64,000 bases of DNA from Anaerosolibacter sp. Its GTDB lineage: Bacteria; Bacillota; Clostridia; Peptostreptococcales; Thermotaleaceae. The stretch spans positions 1 to 64,000 of the forward strand of contig NZ_JARBTM010000009.1 of assembly GCF_029240175.1 (NCBI RefSeq), written 5' to 3'. Positions 20,331 through 29,461 of the stretch are shown in pieces. Under the pieces are notes generated by a model that saw nothing but the letters and a program-made list of their open reading frames with translations, had not been told where the DNA came from and did not search any database. Position 1 is the stretch's first letter. Every line of letters starts with the position of its first letter. A program made the translations under genes and the position numbers.

Positions 20331-22445
20331 TTGAGCATTCGAGAGAAGATATTAGAGTTTATGCGGGAAAAGGCCTATAGTCCAATGTTGGATATGGAAT
20401 TGGCCCATGAGTTTGAAATAGGATCTGAGGATATCGCAGAATTCTATTCCGTATTGGAGGATATGGAGCTGCGCGGAGAAATTATCAAAACAAAGAAGAA
20501 TAGATATGCAGCTCCAGAGCGTATGAATCTGATGGTAGGTAAGCTTCAACAGCATGCCAAAGGCTTTGGTTTTTTACTTTCAGAGTTACCAGGGTATTCT
20601 GATGTTTTTATACCTGCCAATGATTTAAATGGTGCTATGCATAATGACCGTATTGTGGCCAGGGTCGTAAAACGGAGCAATGATGGAAAGAAGTCAGAAG
20701 GCGAAGTCATTCGTATTATTGAAAGAGCAAATAAGGAAATCGTAGGAACTTTTGAAAGCAGTAAAAACTTTGGTTTCGTGGTTTCTGATGATCGCAGATT
20801 GAACATGGACATATACATACCAAAAAGTGAATTCAATGGAGCAAAGGACGGATACAAAGTTGTTTGTGAGATCACCCGCTGGCCAGAAGCCAGAAGAAAT
20901 CCAGAGGGTAAGGTCATTGAGGTGATTGGTCATAAGGATGATGTGGGGACAGATATCGTCTCTATTATTCGTAAATATAAGCTTCCTGAAGAGTTCCCGA
21001 AAAAAGTTGAGGATGAAGCAGAAGAAATCCCAGAAACTATACCAGAAGAGGAAATTGCAAGAAGAAGAGATTTGAGAAATGAACAGATTGTTACCATTGA
21101 TGGTGCCGATGCAAAAGATTTAGATGATGCCGTTTCTGTGAAAAAATTACCCAACGGAAATTATCTTTTAGGTGTTCATATTGCCGATGTAACCTATTAT
21201 GTTAAGGAAGGGAAGCCACTAGATAAAGAGGCTTTAAAGAGAGCTACCAGTGTTTACTTGGTAGATAGAGTGATTCCGATGCTGCCAAGGAAGCTCTCCA
21301 ATGGTATGTGCAGTCTCAACCCTAGAGTAGACCGCCTCACATTGTCCTGCTCTATGGAAATTGATAATAAAGGGCAAGTGGTGGAGCATGAGGTCTATGA
21401 GAGCGTCATCAAGACTTGCGAGCGAATGACCTATACAGATGTATCGGATATTTTAGAAAAACAGGATGAAGAATTATTAAAGAGATATGACTATCTTCTG
21501 GATCATTTTAAGACAATGGAAGAATTGTGTAAGATCCTCAGGAAGAGAAGAGATGATAGGGGAAATATCGATTTTGATTTCGATGAGTCGAAGATTGTCC
21601 TTGATGAAAGCGGCAAGCCTATTGATATCAAGAGATATGAAAGAAGAATTGCCAACCGAATCATCGAAGAATTTATGCTAGTTTGTAATGAAACAGTGGC
21701 TGAACACTATTATTGGGCAAATATCCCCTTCGTTTATCGTATCCATGAAGAGCCTGATATGGAAAAGATCGAAGCTTTTAATAAGTTTATTCATAATTTT
21801 GGATACCACCTAAAGGGTGTAAACACTGAGGTACATCCGAAAGCTTTACAGGATCTTCTGAAGAAAGTAGCAGGACAGAAGGAAGAAAGAATTATCAATA
21901 CCCTCATGCTGAGATCATTAAAGCAGGCGAAGTATTCTCCGGAATGCAGCGGGCACTTTGGATTGGCAGCCCAGTATTATTCCCACTTTACTTCTCCGAT
22001 TCGAAGATATCCTGATTTACAGATACATCGAATCATAAAGGAAAGTTTGCAAGGAAAAATAAATCAGAAGCGGATCGAACAGCTCAAGGGTATCGTAGCC
22101 AAGGCTGCGGAAAAATCCTCAGAACGTGAAAGAACAGCTGAAGAGGCGGAAAGAGAAACCGATGATTTGAAGAAGACCGAATATATGACTTATCATATTA
22201 ATGAGGAATTTGATGGTATCATTAGCAGTGTAACATCCTTTGGTATGTTTATCGAATTAGAGAATACGATTGAAGGTTTGGTAAGGATCAGTTCATTGGT
22301 GGATGATTATTACATTTATGATGCGGATCAACATCTGTTCAGGGGAGAAAGAACGAAGAAAACCTATAGAATCGGTGATGAGGTAAGGGTAAGGGTAACA
22401 AAGGCAGATGTTTCCCAAAAGGAAATAGATTTTGTATTGGTTTAG
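20331..22445 (+). CDS. rnr: Ribonuclease R
   Basis: RNase R is a processive 3'-5' exoribonuclease that degrades structured RNA and, with tmRNA-SmpB, non-stop mRNAs. About 704 residues hold an N-terminal HTH, cold-shock RNA-binding domains, the RNB catalytic domain (TIDGADAKDLDDAVSV, with the metal-binding aspartates) and a C-terminal S1 domain (EFDGIISSVTSFGMFIELE). An in-frame ATG at 20325 is only 1 nt from GGAGG, so the TTG at 20331, 7 nt away, is the likelier start. smpB and ssrA lie nearby. Confidence 0.93.
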   Translation: MSIREKILEFMREKAYSPMLDMELAHEFEIGSEDIAEFYSVLEDMELRGEIIKTKKNRYAAPERMNLMVGKLQQHAKGFGFLLSELPGYSDVFIPANDLNGAMHNDRIVARVVKRSNDGKKSEGEVIRIIERANKEIVGTFESSKNFGFVVSDDRRLNMDIYIPKSEFNGAKDGYKVVCEITRWPEARRNPEGKVIEVIGHKDDVGTDIVSIIRKYKLPEEFPKKVEDEAEEIPETIPEEEIARRRDLRNEQIVTIDGADAKDLDDAVSVKKLPNGNYLLGVHIADVTYYVKEGKPLDKEALKRATSVYLVDRVIPMLPRKLSNGMCSLNPRVDRLTLSCSMEIDNKGQVVEHEVYESVIKTCERMTYTDVSDILEKQDEELLKRYDYLLDHFKTMEELCKILRKRRDDRGNIDFDFDESKIVLDESGKPIDIKRYERRIANRIIEEFMLVCNETVAEHYYWANIPFVYRIHEEPDMEKIEAFNKFIHNFGYHLKGVNTEVHPKALQDLLKKVAGQKEERIINTLMLRSLKQAKYSPECSGHFGLAAQYYSHFTSPIRRYPDLQIHRIIKESLQGKINQKRIEQLKGIVAKAAEKSSERERTAEEAERETDDLKKTEYMTYHINEEFDGIISSVTSFGMFIELENTIEGLVRISSLVDDYYIYDADQHLFRGERTKKTYRIGDEVRVRVTKADVSQKEIDFVLV

Positions 22446-22523
22446 TTGATGCAAGGCACACGGACGTGTGCCTTCCTTATGGAAAGAATGGATTGCGCAT
22501 GGAACTTGAAGGAGGCAATTGAC

Positions 22524-23345
22524 ATGGATTATAAATTGATTGTCAGTGATATGGATGGAACACTCTTAAATAGTGTAGGCAAAATCTCTGATGAAACAGA
22601 GAGAGTGCTGAAGGAGCTCATGACACAAGGTGTACATGTGGCTGTGGCCACTGGCAGAATATTTACATCGGCCAGGGTGTATGCAAAATACTTAGGTATT
22701 ACCACTCCGATCATTGCTTGTAATGGGGCTATTGTTCGAAATCTTAGCGATGGAACAACCATTTATGAAAACCATATAAGTCGAGAAGACTGTATAAAGA
22801 TCTTAGATATCTGTAAGAAGAACAACCTATATTTTCATTTCTATACCAATGATATCTTTTATACAGAAAGTTTAGAGTATAGCTCGATCAAATACTCTGA
22901 ATGGAATAAAACCCTTAAGGAAGAAGAGCAAATTGATATCCGAGTGGTTGAGAACCCTTATGAGGTTGTAAATAACAGTGATGAGGAGTTCTATAAATTT
23001 GTCATTATGGATGATAATAAGGAGTTGCTCGAACAGGTGAGAGAAGAGCTTGAGACGATTCCAAGCCTGGAATGCAGCAAATCCTGGCATAATAATCTGG
23101 AGATCATGAATAGGGGCGTCAGTAAAGGAGTCGCCGTTGAACGTTTGGCAAAATCCCTTGGTGTAAAGCCGGAGGAAGTCATCTGCTTTGGAGACAATGA
23201 AAATGATATTAGTATGCTTCAGTTTGCTGGTCTAGGGGTTGCCATGGGCAATGCGGAGGATCACGTGAAAGCCAGTGCAAAATATGTTACAGACTCCAAT
23301 GACCATGATGGCGTAGCCAATGCATTGAAGAAGTTCGTTTTATAG
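22524..23345 (+). CDS. Cof-type HAD-superfamily phosphatase
   Basis: This is a cytosolic HAD hydrolase of the Cof/YidA class, which dephosphorylates small sugar phosphates or flavin-type substrates. The 273 residues begin MDYKLIVSDMDGTLLNS (motif I DxDGT), followed by motif II in VAVATGRIF, the C2-type cap, a conserved Lys, and motif IV VICFGDNENDISML. The start at 22524 follows AAGGAGG. An upstream ATG at 22446 would extend it without homology. The actual substrate is unknown. Confidence 0.9.
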   Translation: MDYKLIVSDMDGTLLNSVGKISDETERVLKELMTQGVHVAVATGRIFTSARVYAKYLGITTPIIACNGAIVRNLSDGTTIYENHISREDCIKILDICKKNNLYFHFYTNDIFYTESLEYSSIKYSEWNKTLKEEEQIDIRVVENPYEVVNNSDEEFYKFVIMDDNKELLEQVREELETIPSLECSKSWHNNLEIMNRGVSKGVAVERLAKSLGVKPEEVICFGDNENDISMLQFAGLGVAMGNAEDHVKASAKYVTDSNDHDGVANALKKFVL

Positions 23346-23407
23346 GTTTTAAATAAATTCATCTTGCGTATATATAGACTATAACCAGTACAAGGAGGAT
23401 ATTGTGC

Positions 23408-24106
23408 ATGGGTATTGTCTATGGTGTTTTGTTGATTATGATACTGCTGCTGATCGTAGAAGTCTTGGCCATTGCTTTGAAGCTTACGGGGCTGGATATG
23501 GAGAAAGCACGATTTCAAGTGATCTCCATCATCACCAATACAGGCTTTACAACCCGAGAATCAGAGCTGATCACCCAGCATTCTTCAAGACGGAGGATTG
23601 CCCAGGCCCTTATGCTGATCAGTTATGTGGGTACAGCGACGATGATTGGTTTAATCATCAATATTATTACGCTGATTACTTCGGGCGAAAAGGTTCTTTA
23701 TATTACCATGGGTAGCTTGGCATTGGTTTTCATCATATTATGGCTTGCCAAGAACAAATGGCTGCTCTTAAAAATAGAGCGATTTATTGAAAAGAGACTT
23801 GAAAAGCAAATGAAACGAAACAAGAAATATAAAACCGTTGAGGAAGTTTTAAAGCTCAATGATGAATATGGGGTGGCAGAATTCGTTATTGGAGAGAGGA
23901 ATCGCCTGATCGGTGTCTCCTTAGAAGCATCGGGGTTGAAGCAAACCTACATACAAGTATTGAATGTGGATAGGGGTTCCCACATGGTCCATTTCCCCAG
24001 CAGCAAATTTGTCTTTCAGCATGGGGATAAAGTTGTTGTGTATGGTAAACTATATAGTATAAAGGAACTGGTCATGGAAAAGAGCAATGAAGAATATGCC
24101 ATTTGA
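23408..24106 (+). CDS. Membrane protein with C-terminal TrkA-C (RCK_C) domain
   Basis: The first ~115 residues contain about three hydrophobic helices, including the potassium-transporter-like RFQVISIITNTGFTTRESELI. A charged linker follows (IEKRLEKQMKRNKKYKTVEEV). Residues about 150-225 form a TrkA-C ligand-binding domain (VAEFVIGERNRLIGVSLEASGL...GDKVVVYG). The start at 23408 is preferred over TTG 23402, because AAGGAGGAT abuts the latter. The function is probably sensing or ion transport and is not established. Confidence 0.75.
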   Translation: MGIVYGVLLIMILLLIVEVLAIALKLTGLDMEKARFQVISIITNTGFTTRESELITQHSSRRRIAQALMLISYVGTATMIGLIINIITLITSGEKVLYITMGSLALVFIILWLAKNKWLLLKIERFIEKRLEKQMKRNKKYKTVEEVLKLNDEYGVAEFVIGERNRLIGVSLEASGLKQTYIQVLNVDRGSHMVHFPSSKFVFQHGDKVVVYGKLYSIKELVMEKSNEEYAI

Positions 24107-24177
24107 CAGGATGGGTATTCTGTGGTAAGATATTTATCAGACCTTAATTGAGATTACGTTTTGAAGTGGGTGTTCGT

Positions 24178-24645
24178 ATGGGTGAAGGAAAAGCAATAGC
24201 CAATAATAAAAAAGCATATCATGATTATTTTATTGAGGAAACCTATGAGGCAGGGATTGTACTGACTGGTACAGAAGTAAAATCAATCCGCATGGGTAAA
24301 ATCAATTTAAAAGACAGCTATGCTGAAGTTAACAATGGAGAGATTTTCATCTACAATATGCACATCAGTCCTTATGAAAAGGGAAACATATTCAATGTTG
24401 ATCCTGTCAGAAAGAGAAAACTGTTGATGCATAAAAAAGAAATAGCAAAACTCCTAGGCTATATCACCCAGCAGGGATATACCTTGATACCGACAAAGCT
24501 ATATATCAATCAAAGAGGTCTTGTTAAACTACAGATTGGTGTTGCAAAAGGGAAAAAGCTTTATGACAAGCGAGATGATATCGCGAAGAAAGAAGCAAAC
24601 CGACGTATTCAGCAGGAGCTAAAAGAAAGACAAAAGTCATATTAA
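24178..24645 (+). CDS. smpB: SsrA-binding protein
   Basis: SmpB binds the tRNA-like domain of tmRNA and delivers it to stalled ribosomes. The 155 residues show [45 protein letters not shown] and a basic C-terminal tail [21 protein letters not shown]. It is directly upstream of ssrA. The start is set at 24178 ([12 protein letters not shown]). The upstream ATG at 24148 adds ten residues not seen in the family. Confidence 0.95.
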   Translation: MGEGKAIANNKKAYHDYFIEETYEAGIVLTGTEVKSIRMGKINLKDSYAEVNNGEIFIYNMHISPYEKGNIFNVDPVRKRKLLMHKKEIAKLLGYITQQGYTLIPTKLYINQRGLVKLQIGVAKGKKLYDKRDDIAKKEANRRIQQELKERQKSY

Positions 24646-24724
24646 AGCAGTGACTTCAACGTGTTGAAATTATTCATCTACTATGATTGCAAGGCAGTTT
24701 TATCTGCTTTGACATATATATCAT

Positions 24725-25389
24725 GGGGGCGTACAGGTTTCGACGGGGGTGTGGAGTCAGGAGTAGCGAGTGGAGGTTTTTCCTTGGGGTCCGCCTTAAA
24801 AAACTGGGGAATTAAAGATAAACGCAAACGATAATTACGTTTTAGCAGCTTAATATAGCTGCTCGTCCTGCCTAGACTGCCTACGGTTTAGGGTCAGGGC
24901 GTCGACTAGTAGGGAACTACCGAGGGGGTGTCTCGACCTAAAGGTGGAACAATTGGGACTGGTTGATGGCAAAGCCTGTCATTGGGCGCTGCTGGAGACG
25001 AGATCTTAAAACAATGACTGCACTCGGAGAAGCTGTTGGCAAAGTGCTTTCGGACAGGGGTTCGATTCAAAAGAGTCGCCTTGTGGCGTGAGCTGCAAGT
25101 GAAAATCTGGCTTGATCGGTGAAACCGTAACGTAAAGACGACGGCAATGCCGAGGAGTATGTGGAGTAATCCAACAGCTCTGTATCGACTCATAGGCATC
25201 CCACAGGGATGTACTAGGATGAAAGTTATGTTTGGGGACATTTCCCTAGACAGAAGAGGAATGCATCCTTGAGGGATGTGTCCCCTTACCTTAAAACTTT
25301 CATAATACGCCAGAGGACTTCAAAAGAAGTTCAAGATATAGTCAGCACCATTGGAAACGATGGAATGATGTGTCCCCTCGCCTCCACCA
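24725..25389 (+). ncRNA. ssrA: tmRNA, interrupted by a group I intron
   Basis: The acceptor arms GGGGGCG (24725-24731) and CGCCTCC (25379-25385) pair, and CCA is encoded at 25387-25389. The 5' end has the conserved CAGGTTTCGACGGGGG. The tag frame starts with GCA at 24824 and reads ANDNYVLAA, stop TAA 24851-24853. The T-stem is split: AGGGG TTCGAT at the 5' side (to 25066) and TCCCCT from 25373. Removing 25067-25372 restores a perfect T-arm and a 359-nt mature RNA, the usual length. RNase R and SmpB genes lie upstream. Confidence 0.96.
25067..25372 (+). other. Group I intron in the tmRNA T-loop (306 nt, no ORF)
   Basis: The boundaries follow group I rules: the 5' exon ends in U (25066) and the intron ends in G (25372). 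P1 forms between exon CGAU and intron GUCG (25075-25078), with a U-G wobble at the splice site. The S/P7 strand AAGATATAGTC lies at 25333-25343, and GACT at 25187-25190 can pair with AGTC to form P7. Near the 3' end are hairpins CTTC-AAAA-GAAG and CCATTG-GAAA-CGATGG. A long GGGGACA/TGTCCCC extension spans about 25235-25290. It has no homing endonuclease, so it is probably immobile now but self-splicing. Confidence 0.88.
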
Positions 25390-25392
25390 TTT

Positions 25393-25423
25393 AAAACCAC
25401 GACAGAAATGTCGTGGTTTTTAT
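25393..25423 (+). terminator. Terminator of ssrA
   Basis: A 12-bp stem, AAAACCACGACA/TGTCGTGGTTTT with a GAAA loop, is followed by TAT. A diverged copy lies at 41378-41405. Confidence 0.9.
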
Positions 25424-26190
25424 ATTACTTTAAATTAGCATTATGCTAGATGAACCGTACCATAAATGACTGCGGTTTTTTGATGGGAGCATTGGAAATG
25501 CAGAGATATAAGAGGATTTGTATATTTGTTTTCATAGTTATTAACTGATATGAAGTAAGGAAAATAAGGCTATATGCTGGGGTGAGTGTATTTGGGCTAT
25601 GATACGGTCTAGACCGTATCATAACCAAAATATAAATATTAAAAAGCAATAGAGGTAGTGATATTCAAGTTTGATCAGTGGGCAAGCAAGGACCGTCCCC
25701 TTGTAATATAAATGCTTTTATGAAACTAATCAGGCAACATAAGGTAAACGAGGTATACAAAGCAGAAATGCCAAAGTTAAACGAATATATAGGAGACTTG
25801 ACAATTATCATATATGATCTTAGGAAGCTTTCGAAAGGGCTTAGTGAAGAACTGAAAGAGGCTTTGTTGTTTGACTGATATTATACCTACATGTTATGGA
25901 CAAATCTATCTATAATAAACTTGATATTTCGCATTCGTATATGGATATTTTTAATATTTTCACATCCATTTATGATATTAATTGATTGTTAGCAGTTAAG
26001 TCAAGTTTCCTAGGTAATAATACTCTGCACTAATATCATCTAGGCATCTATCAATTCTCCTTAATACAATCAAAATGGCATAAATACTAATTTGATTAGG
26101 TGCCTCAAGAAAATCTATATTCATAAAAAAGTATTTTGAAAAACGAAGGTAAAGATATATACATTTTTGATATGAGTATATCATATGAAA
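25424..26190 (+). other. Gene-poor AT-rich stretch after ssrA, containing a 26-bp palindrome
   Basis: There is no convincing gene. A 66-codon frame from GTG 25678 to 25878 (ending EELKEALLFD) lacks a ribosome site and any recognisable family. It could be a remnant. A perfect 26-bp palindrome lies at 25598-25623. The segment starts right at the ssrA 3' end and is bounded at 27141 by a copy of that end. Confidence 0.5.
25598..25623. repeat. Perfect 26-bp palindrome
   Basis: The left arm TATGATACGGTCT is followed immediately by its exact complement, with no loop. It has no adjacent T-run, so it looks like a dimer-binding or recombination site rather than a terminator. Confidence 0.8.
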
Positions 26191-26228
26191 AGGGACGATT
26201 CTTGGATTTTCTATTATGAATCGTCCCT
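26191..26228 (-). terminator. Terminator of the leftward HEAT-like gene
   Basis: Arms AGGGACGATTC and GAATCGTCCCT surround a 16-nt loop. Read on the minus strand, the stem is followed by TTTTC. It lies about 115 nt past the stop of the leftward gene. Confidence 0.6.
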
Positions 26229-26344
26229 AGGTTTATATGGTAATGTGTAAGAATGATGGTGATATAATAAGATTTTCGGTGGGAGTCTCAGTAAATATTC
26301 ATATAGTTTCACAGTCTAAGAAGAATGCGAGTTACCTTTGGCCA

Positions 26345-26827
26345 TTACTCATGCAGATTAATATTTGATTTTGATAACTCTTGCAAAGCCTCTTGAGCGA
26401 CATTTCGCACAGCAGGATTATGATGATTTTCATATCTGATAAAAATAGGTACATATCCACAATTATAGGTATTAGCTAAAGCATATAATGCATCAGCAAG
26501 TAGTTCAGGTTCCATTTCTTCTATGTTATCTGCCAAATAACTCAATGAACCCTTTGAGTAATCGGATAGTAACTGTAAAATATCTTCTTTAACTTCGGTA
26601 TCATCGTTTAAAAATAGCTGTTTTTGTAGAAGAAAGATTATATCATCAAAATATGGTAAATTGTATCCATAGTAAGGGTCTAAATATTTATCTAAGCATA
26701 GTAATAAACTTCTTTTATCTGAAGTATTTGTGCCATTCAAAATTTCGCTGATAGCGTTTACACCATCTTTTACAATAGTATGTTGATCTTTTGTATAAGT
26801 TACCACGCTGACCTTGTTTTCGCTCAT
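26345..26827 (-). CDS. HEAT-repeat-like small protein, function unknown
   Basis: This is a 160-residue acidic helical protein. The C-terminal part, ELLADALYALANTYNCGYVPIFIRYENHHNPAVRNVAQEALQEL, resembles one or two HEAT repeats. Such small HEAT proteins often act as immunity or binding proteins, but nothing here proves that. The start is the ATG at 26827 (MSENKVSV) with GAGGTG 6 nt upstream. A GTG three codons earlier overlaps that site. It is the only convincing gene in the short segment between ssrA and its first 3'-end copy. Confidence 0.65.
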   Translation of the reverse strand: MSENKVSVVTYTKDQHTIVKDGVNAISEILNGTNTSDKRSLLLCLDKYLDPYYGYNLPYFDDIIFLLQKQLFLNDDTEVKEDILQLLSDYSKGSLSYLADNIEEMEPELLADALYALANTYNCGYVPIFIRYENHHNPAVRNVAQEALQELSKSNINLHE

Positions 26828-27140
26828 TAGACTCACCTCGTTAAATTATATGATCCTTATTTCCAACATTATACAACTATGACACTCTAATTATAAAACT
26901 AATTAGAGCAAATTTCAAACTATTTACACAGTCATACATAAAGGGGTTCGCTGATTCAAAAGTACTAGTTTAGTACCACAACGAGAGATATGGGACTATG
27001 CCATAACGTTTTATTCTTTAGTGGATTTTCCAGATATTTTTGTAAGAGATTCATCCAGTTCATTATTAGTAACGTAAGCATATCAACTTTTATGATGTCT
27101 GTATTCATTTATTGGAGTTGTACATACGAAACGGTATGGT

Positions 27141-27152
27141 TCGCCTCCACCA
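27141..27152 (+). repeat. Copy of the ssrA 3' terminus (att-like site 1)
   Basis: The 12-nt TCGCCTCCACCA is identical to the last 12 bases of ssrA (25378-25389) and in the same orientation. Islands that integrate at the 3' end of ssrA leave such a copy at their far end. A terminator follows at 27207. Confidence 0.7.
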
Positions 27153-27206
27153 ATATTGTAAGAATAACTATGGTGGTTATTAGTTTTAGAACAAAGATAA
27201 AAATGC

Positions 27207-27240
27207 TGTTCTCATTGTGGTATTGAGAGCAGCATTTTTA
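27207..27240 (+). terminator. Intrinsic terminator
   Basis: Arms AAAATGCTGTTCTC and GAGAGCAGCATTTTT surround an 11-nt loop, and TATT follows. No gene ends close by. It lies 54 nt after the ssrA-end copy. Confidence 0.75.
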
Positions 27241-27494
27241 TTATGTTTTTAAAAGTATTAGAAGTTTTGTTCCATTAAGAACACTAGCACTAACAGACTT
27301 ATACATTTGTATTAATTTCTAATATATTATTCATGCTGACAAAAGTAGACGCTTTTAGACAAAGGTGAATTTAAGAAGGTGTAGAATCTTGTATTAATAG
27401 TACAGTATCAATTGACTACCATAATAATTTAGGAAATAAACTATACAAGCAAGTCATATATAGAGCTTATGGTTAAACCAATAATGGAGGTTTT

Positions 27495-29456
27495 ATGAAA
27501 AAGGGAAAGATAATAATCCTAATTATACTGTTAATTATTGGTTCCATCGGGATAAGGAAGTTAGACTTAAATATAAGATATAATATGGGGATGCGTGAAT
27601 ATTTTAAATATAATACTGTATTAACAGAAAAAGAAAAAGAGCTGCTAAAGGAAAAACATCTCCTTGTAGGGGTTTATAATGATCCACCATTGGCATTTAT
27701 TAATGAATTTAACAATTATAATACTGGGATTATGGTGGACTATTTATCCCAGTTGGAAATTGAATTAAGGAGTAATATTCATTTAAAAGTAGGATCAGAG
27801 GACTACCTAATCAATGCAATGAAAAGTGACGAAGTGGACGTCATGGTTATGGAAAATACAGATGAGAGTAAAATAGAGTTTGGCATAAGTGAGCCTTTAT
27901 GTGTTGTTAAGGTGAAAATACTAGTTAAGAACAACTCAAACATAGAAAATGTCGAGGATTTAAAGGATATGGCTTTAGTGGCATTGGAGAGAGACAATGC
28001 AGATGGCCGTATAAACAAATACTTTGAACATAGAAGTAACGTTGAAATCATTGAAGTAGACAATATCTATCAATGTTTTGCTTTAATAAATAATGATATT
28101 GTAGTCGGATTTGTAGGCGATGATATGGAAGCTGCACATTTTCTTAATGTGACCAACAGAGGGACAAGTTTCAGGTTTTTAGAACTGACTCTTTATGAGA
28201 AAGAGGTGTGTTTAGCTGTCCAAAAAGAAAATAGCGATTTACTTAATGTATTGAACAAGGGGATATTAGAATTAAAGAAAAAAAACTTGATAGCCCAGAC
28301 TCAATATAAATGGCTTGGTGAATTTAATACGGATAGTATTGACTTAAGACATATTGAGTTAGCTTATAAAGTAGTAATCGCTATAATATTTATTATTGGT
28401 ATCTTCTCTAGCTGGAATTATGTTATTACGCAAAGAGTTAACACCAAGACCAGGGAACTATCTGAAAGTAAAGAGGAATTACGTCTTATTATTGATACAA
28501 TGCAAAGTGGTATTATGGTTATAGAAAGCGATGCTATAATTGTGGAATGTAATGATGCAGTCACTGGCATAACCAATATCCCTAGAGAAGATTTAATAGG
28601 AGTTAACTACAACTATTTTAAGGCATTAGAGCCTTTTGTTGACAAAGATAATATGAATAAAGTACTAAATGTGGGAAACGCATATTATTATGTAACCAGT
28701 CAGAAAATTGCGAGCAATAAGAGTATGATTATAATTGAAAACTATACAGAAAAGTATTTTAATGAAAAGAGGGCTAGACAGGAATCTAAAATGATAGCTG
28801 TTGGTCAGCTATCAGCTGGACTTGCTCATGAAATAAGAAATCCATTAGGATTAATAAAAAGCTACAGTTATATTATTGAAAAGCATTGTATTAATGAAAT
28901 TTGTGATCATGCTATATTGGTTATAAATGACTCAGTAGCAAGAATTAACAAGCTTATTGAAAATTTGTTGAGATTTTCAAAGCTTTCGAATGATGAAATT
29001 AAATCAGTGGATATTGAAAGCGTATTGAGCTTGATATTGGATTTGGAAGAAAAGAATATTAAACAAAATGGAATAAAAATTATCAGCAATGTAACAGGCA
29101 ACCATTTGAAGCAAGTTTTGATAAATGAAGATGTACTAAAAATGGTATTGCTTAATCTAATAAATAATAGTATTGATTCGCTTGAAGGCGTTGATAGGGA
29201 GGAAAAGAAAATTCACGTAGCGATCAAAATTGAAGAGGATTATTTAAATATAAAGGTTATAGATAACGGCTGTGGTATAGAAAAGGAAAAGCTTGAAAAC
29301 ATATTCGATCCTTTTTATTCTACCAAAGAAAATGGAACAGGCTTGGGTCTCTATATCATCAGTACGGAAATATCTAATAATGATGGAAGAATATCGGTAG
29401 AAAGTAATCTTGGAGAAGGCACAGGGTTTGATATAGTTTTACCAATAAAGGGGTGA
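27495..29456 (+). CDS. Sensor histidine kinase with periplasmic solute-binding domain and PAS
   Basis: This is a 653-residue membrane sensor. It has a TM helix at about 5-22, an SBP_bac_3-like extracellular domain at about 50-275 (LLVGVYNDPPLAFINEFNNYNTGIMVDYLSQL), a second TM at about 290-312, a PAS at about 325-425, HisKA with His445 in LAHEIRNPLG, and HATPase_c with N-box NLINNSIDSL, G1 DNGCGI and G2 GTGLGLYI. The solute-binding domain suggests it senses an extracellular small molecule, probably the TRAP substrate. The regulator gene starts 5 nt downstream. Confidence 0.93.
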   Translation: MKKGKIIILIILLIIGSIGIRKLDLNIRYNMGMREYFKYNTVLTEKEKELLKEKHLLVGVYNDPPLAFINEFNNYNTGIMVDYLSQLEIELRSNIHLKVGSEDYLINAMKSDEVDVMVMENTDESKIEFGISEPLCVVKVKILVKNNSNIENVEDLKDMALVALERDNADGRINKYFEHRSNVEIIEVDNIYQCFALINNDIVVGFVGDDMEAAHFLNVTNRGTSFRFLELTLYEKEVCLAVQKENSDLLNVLNKGILELKKKNLIAQTQYKWLGEFNTDSIDLRHIELAYKVVIAIIFIIGIFSSWNYVITQRVNTKTRELSESKEELRLIIDTMQSGIMVIESDAIIVECNDAVTGITNIPREDLIGVNYNYFKALEPFVDKDNMNKVLNVGNAYYYVTSQKIASNKSMIIIENYTEKYFNEKRARQESKMIAVGQLSAGLAHEIRNPLGLIKSYSYIIEKHCINEICDHAILVINDSVARINKLIENLLRFSKLSNDEIKSVDIESVLSLILDLEEKNIKQNGIKIISNVTGNHLKQVLINEDVLKMVLLNLINNSIDSLEGVDREEKKIHVAIKIEEDYLNIKVIDNGCGIEKEKLENIFDPFYSTKENGTGLGLYIISTEISNNDGRISVESNLGEGTGFDIVLPIKG

Positions 29457-29461
29457 TGTAA

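Larger units (their letters stand above)
26838..27494 (+). other. Non-coding stretch with ssrA-like remnants
   Basis: I see no gene. A frame at 26990-27226 is hydrophobic, has no ribosome site and runs through the ssrA-end copy, so I reject it. At 26942-26961 the sequence GGGGTTCG-CTG-ATTCAAAAG resembles the ssrA T-loop/intron junction with a 3-nt insertion. The ssrA 3'-end copy is at 27141-27152 and a terminator at 27207-27240. Confidence 0.5.

Noticed and set aside
24661-24724. Promoter for ssrA (TTGCAA with TGACAT or TATATA)
   Set aside because: Spacing and distance to the mature 5' end do not settle on one convincing pair, so I did not call it.
25678-25878. 66-codon ORF after ssrA
   Set aside because: GTG start without ribosome site and no recognisable family. 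Kept only as a note on the region, not called as a gene.
26990-27226. 78-codon hydrophobic ORF
   Set aside because: It has no ribosome site, runs across the ssrA 3'-end copy and into a terminator stem, and shows no family features.
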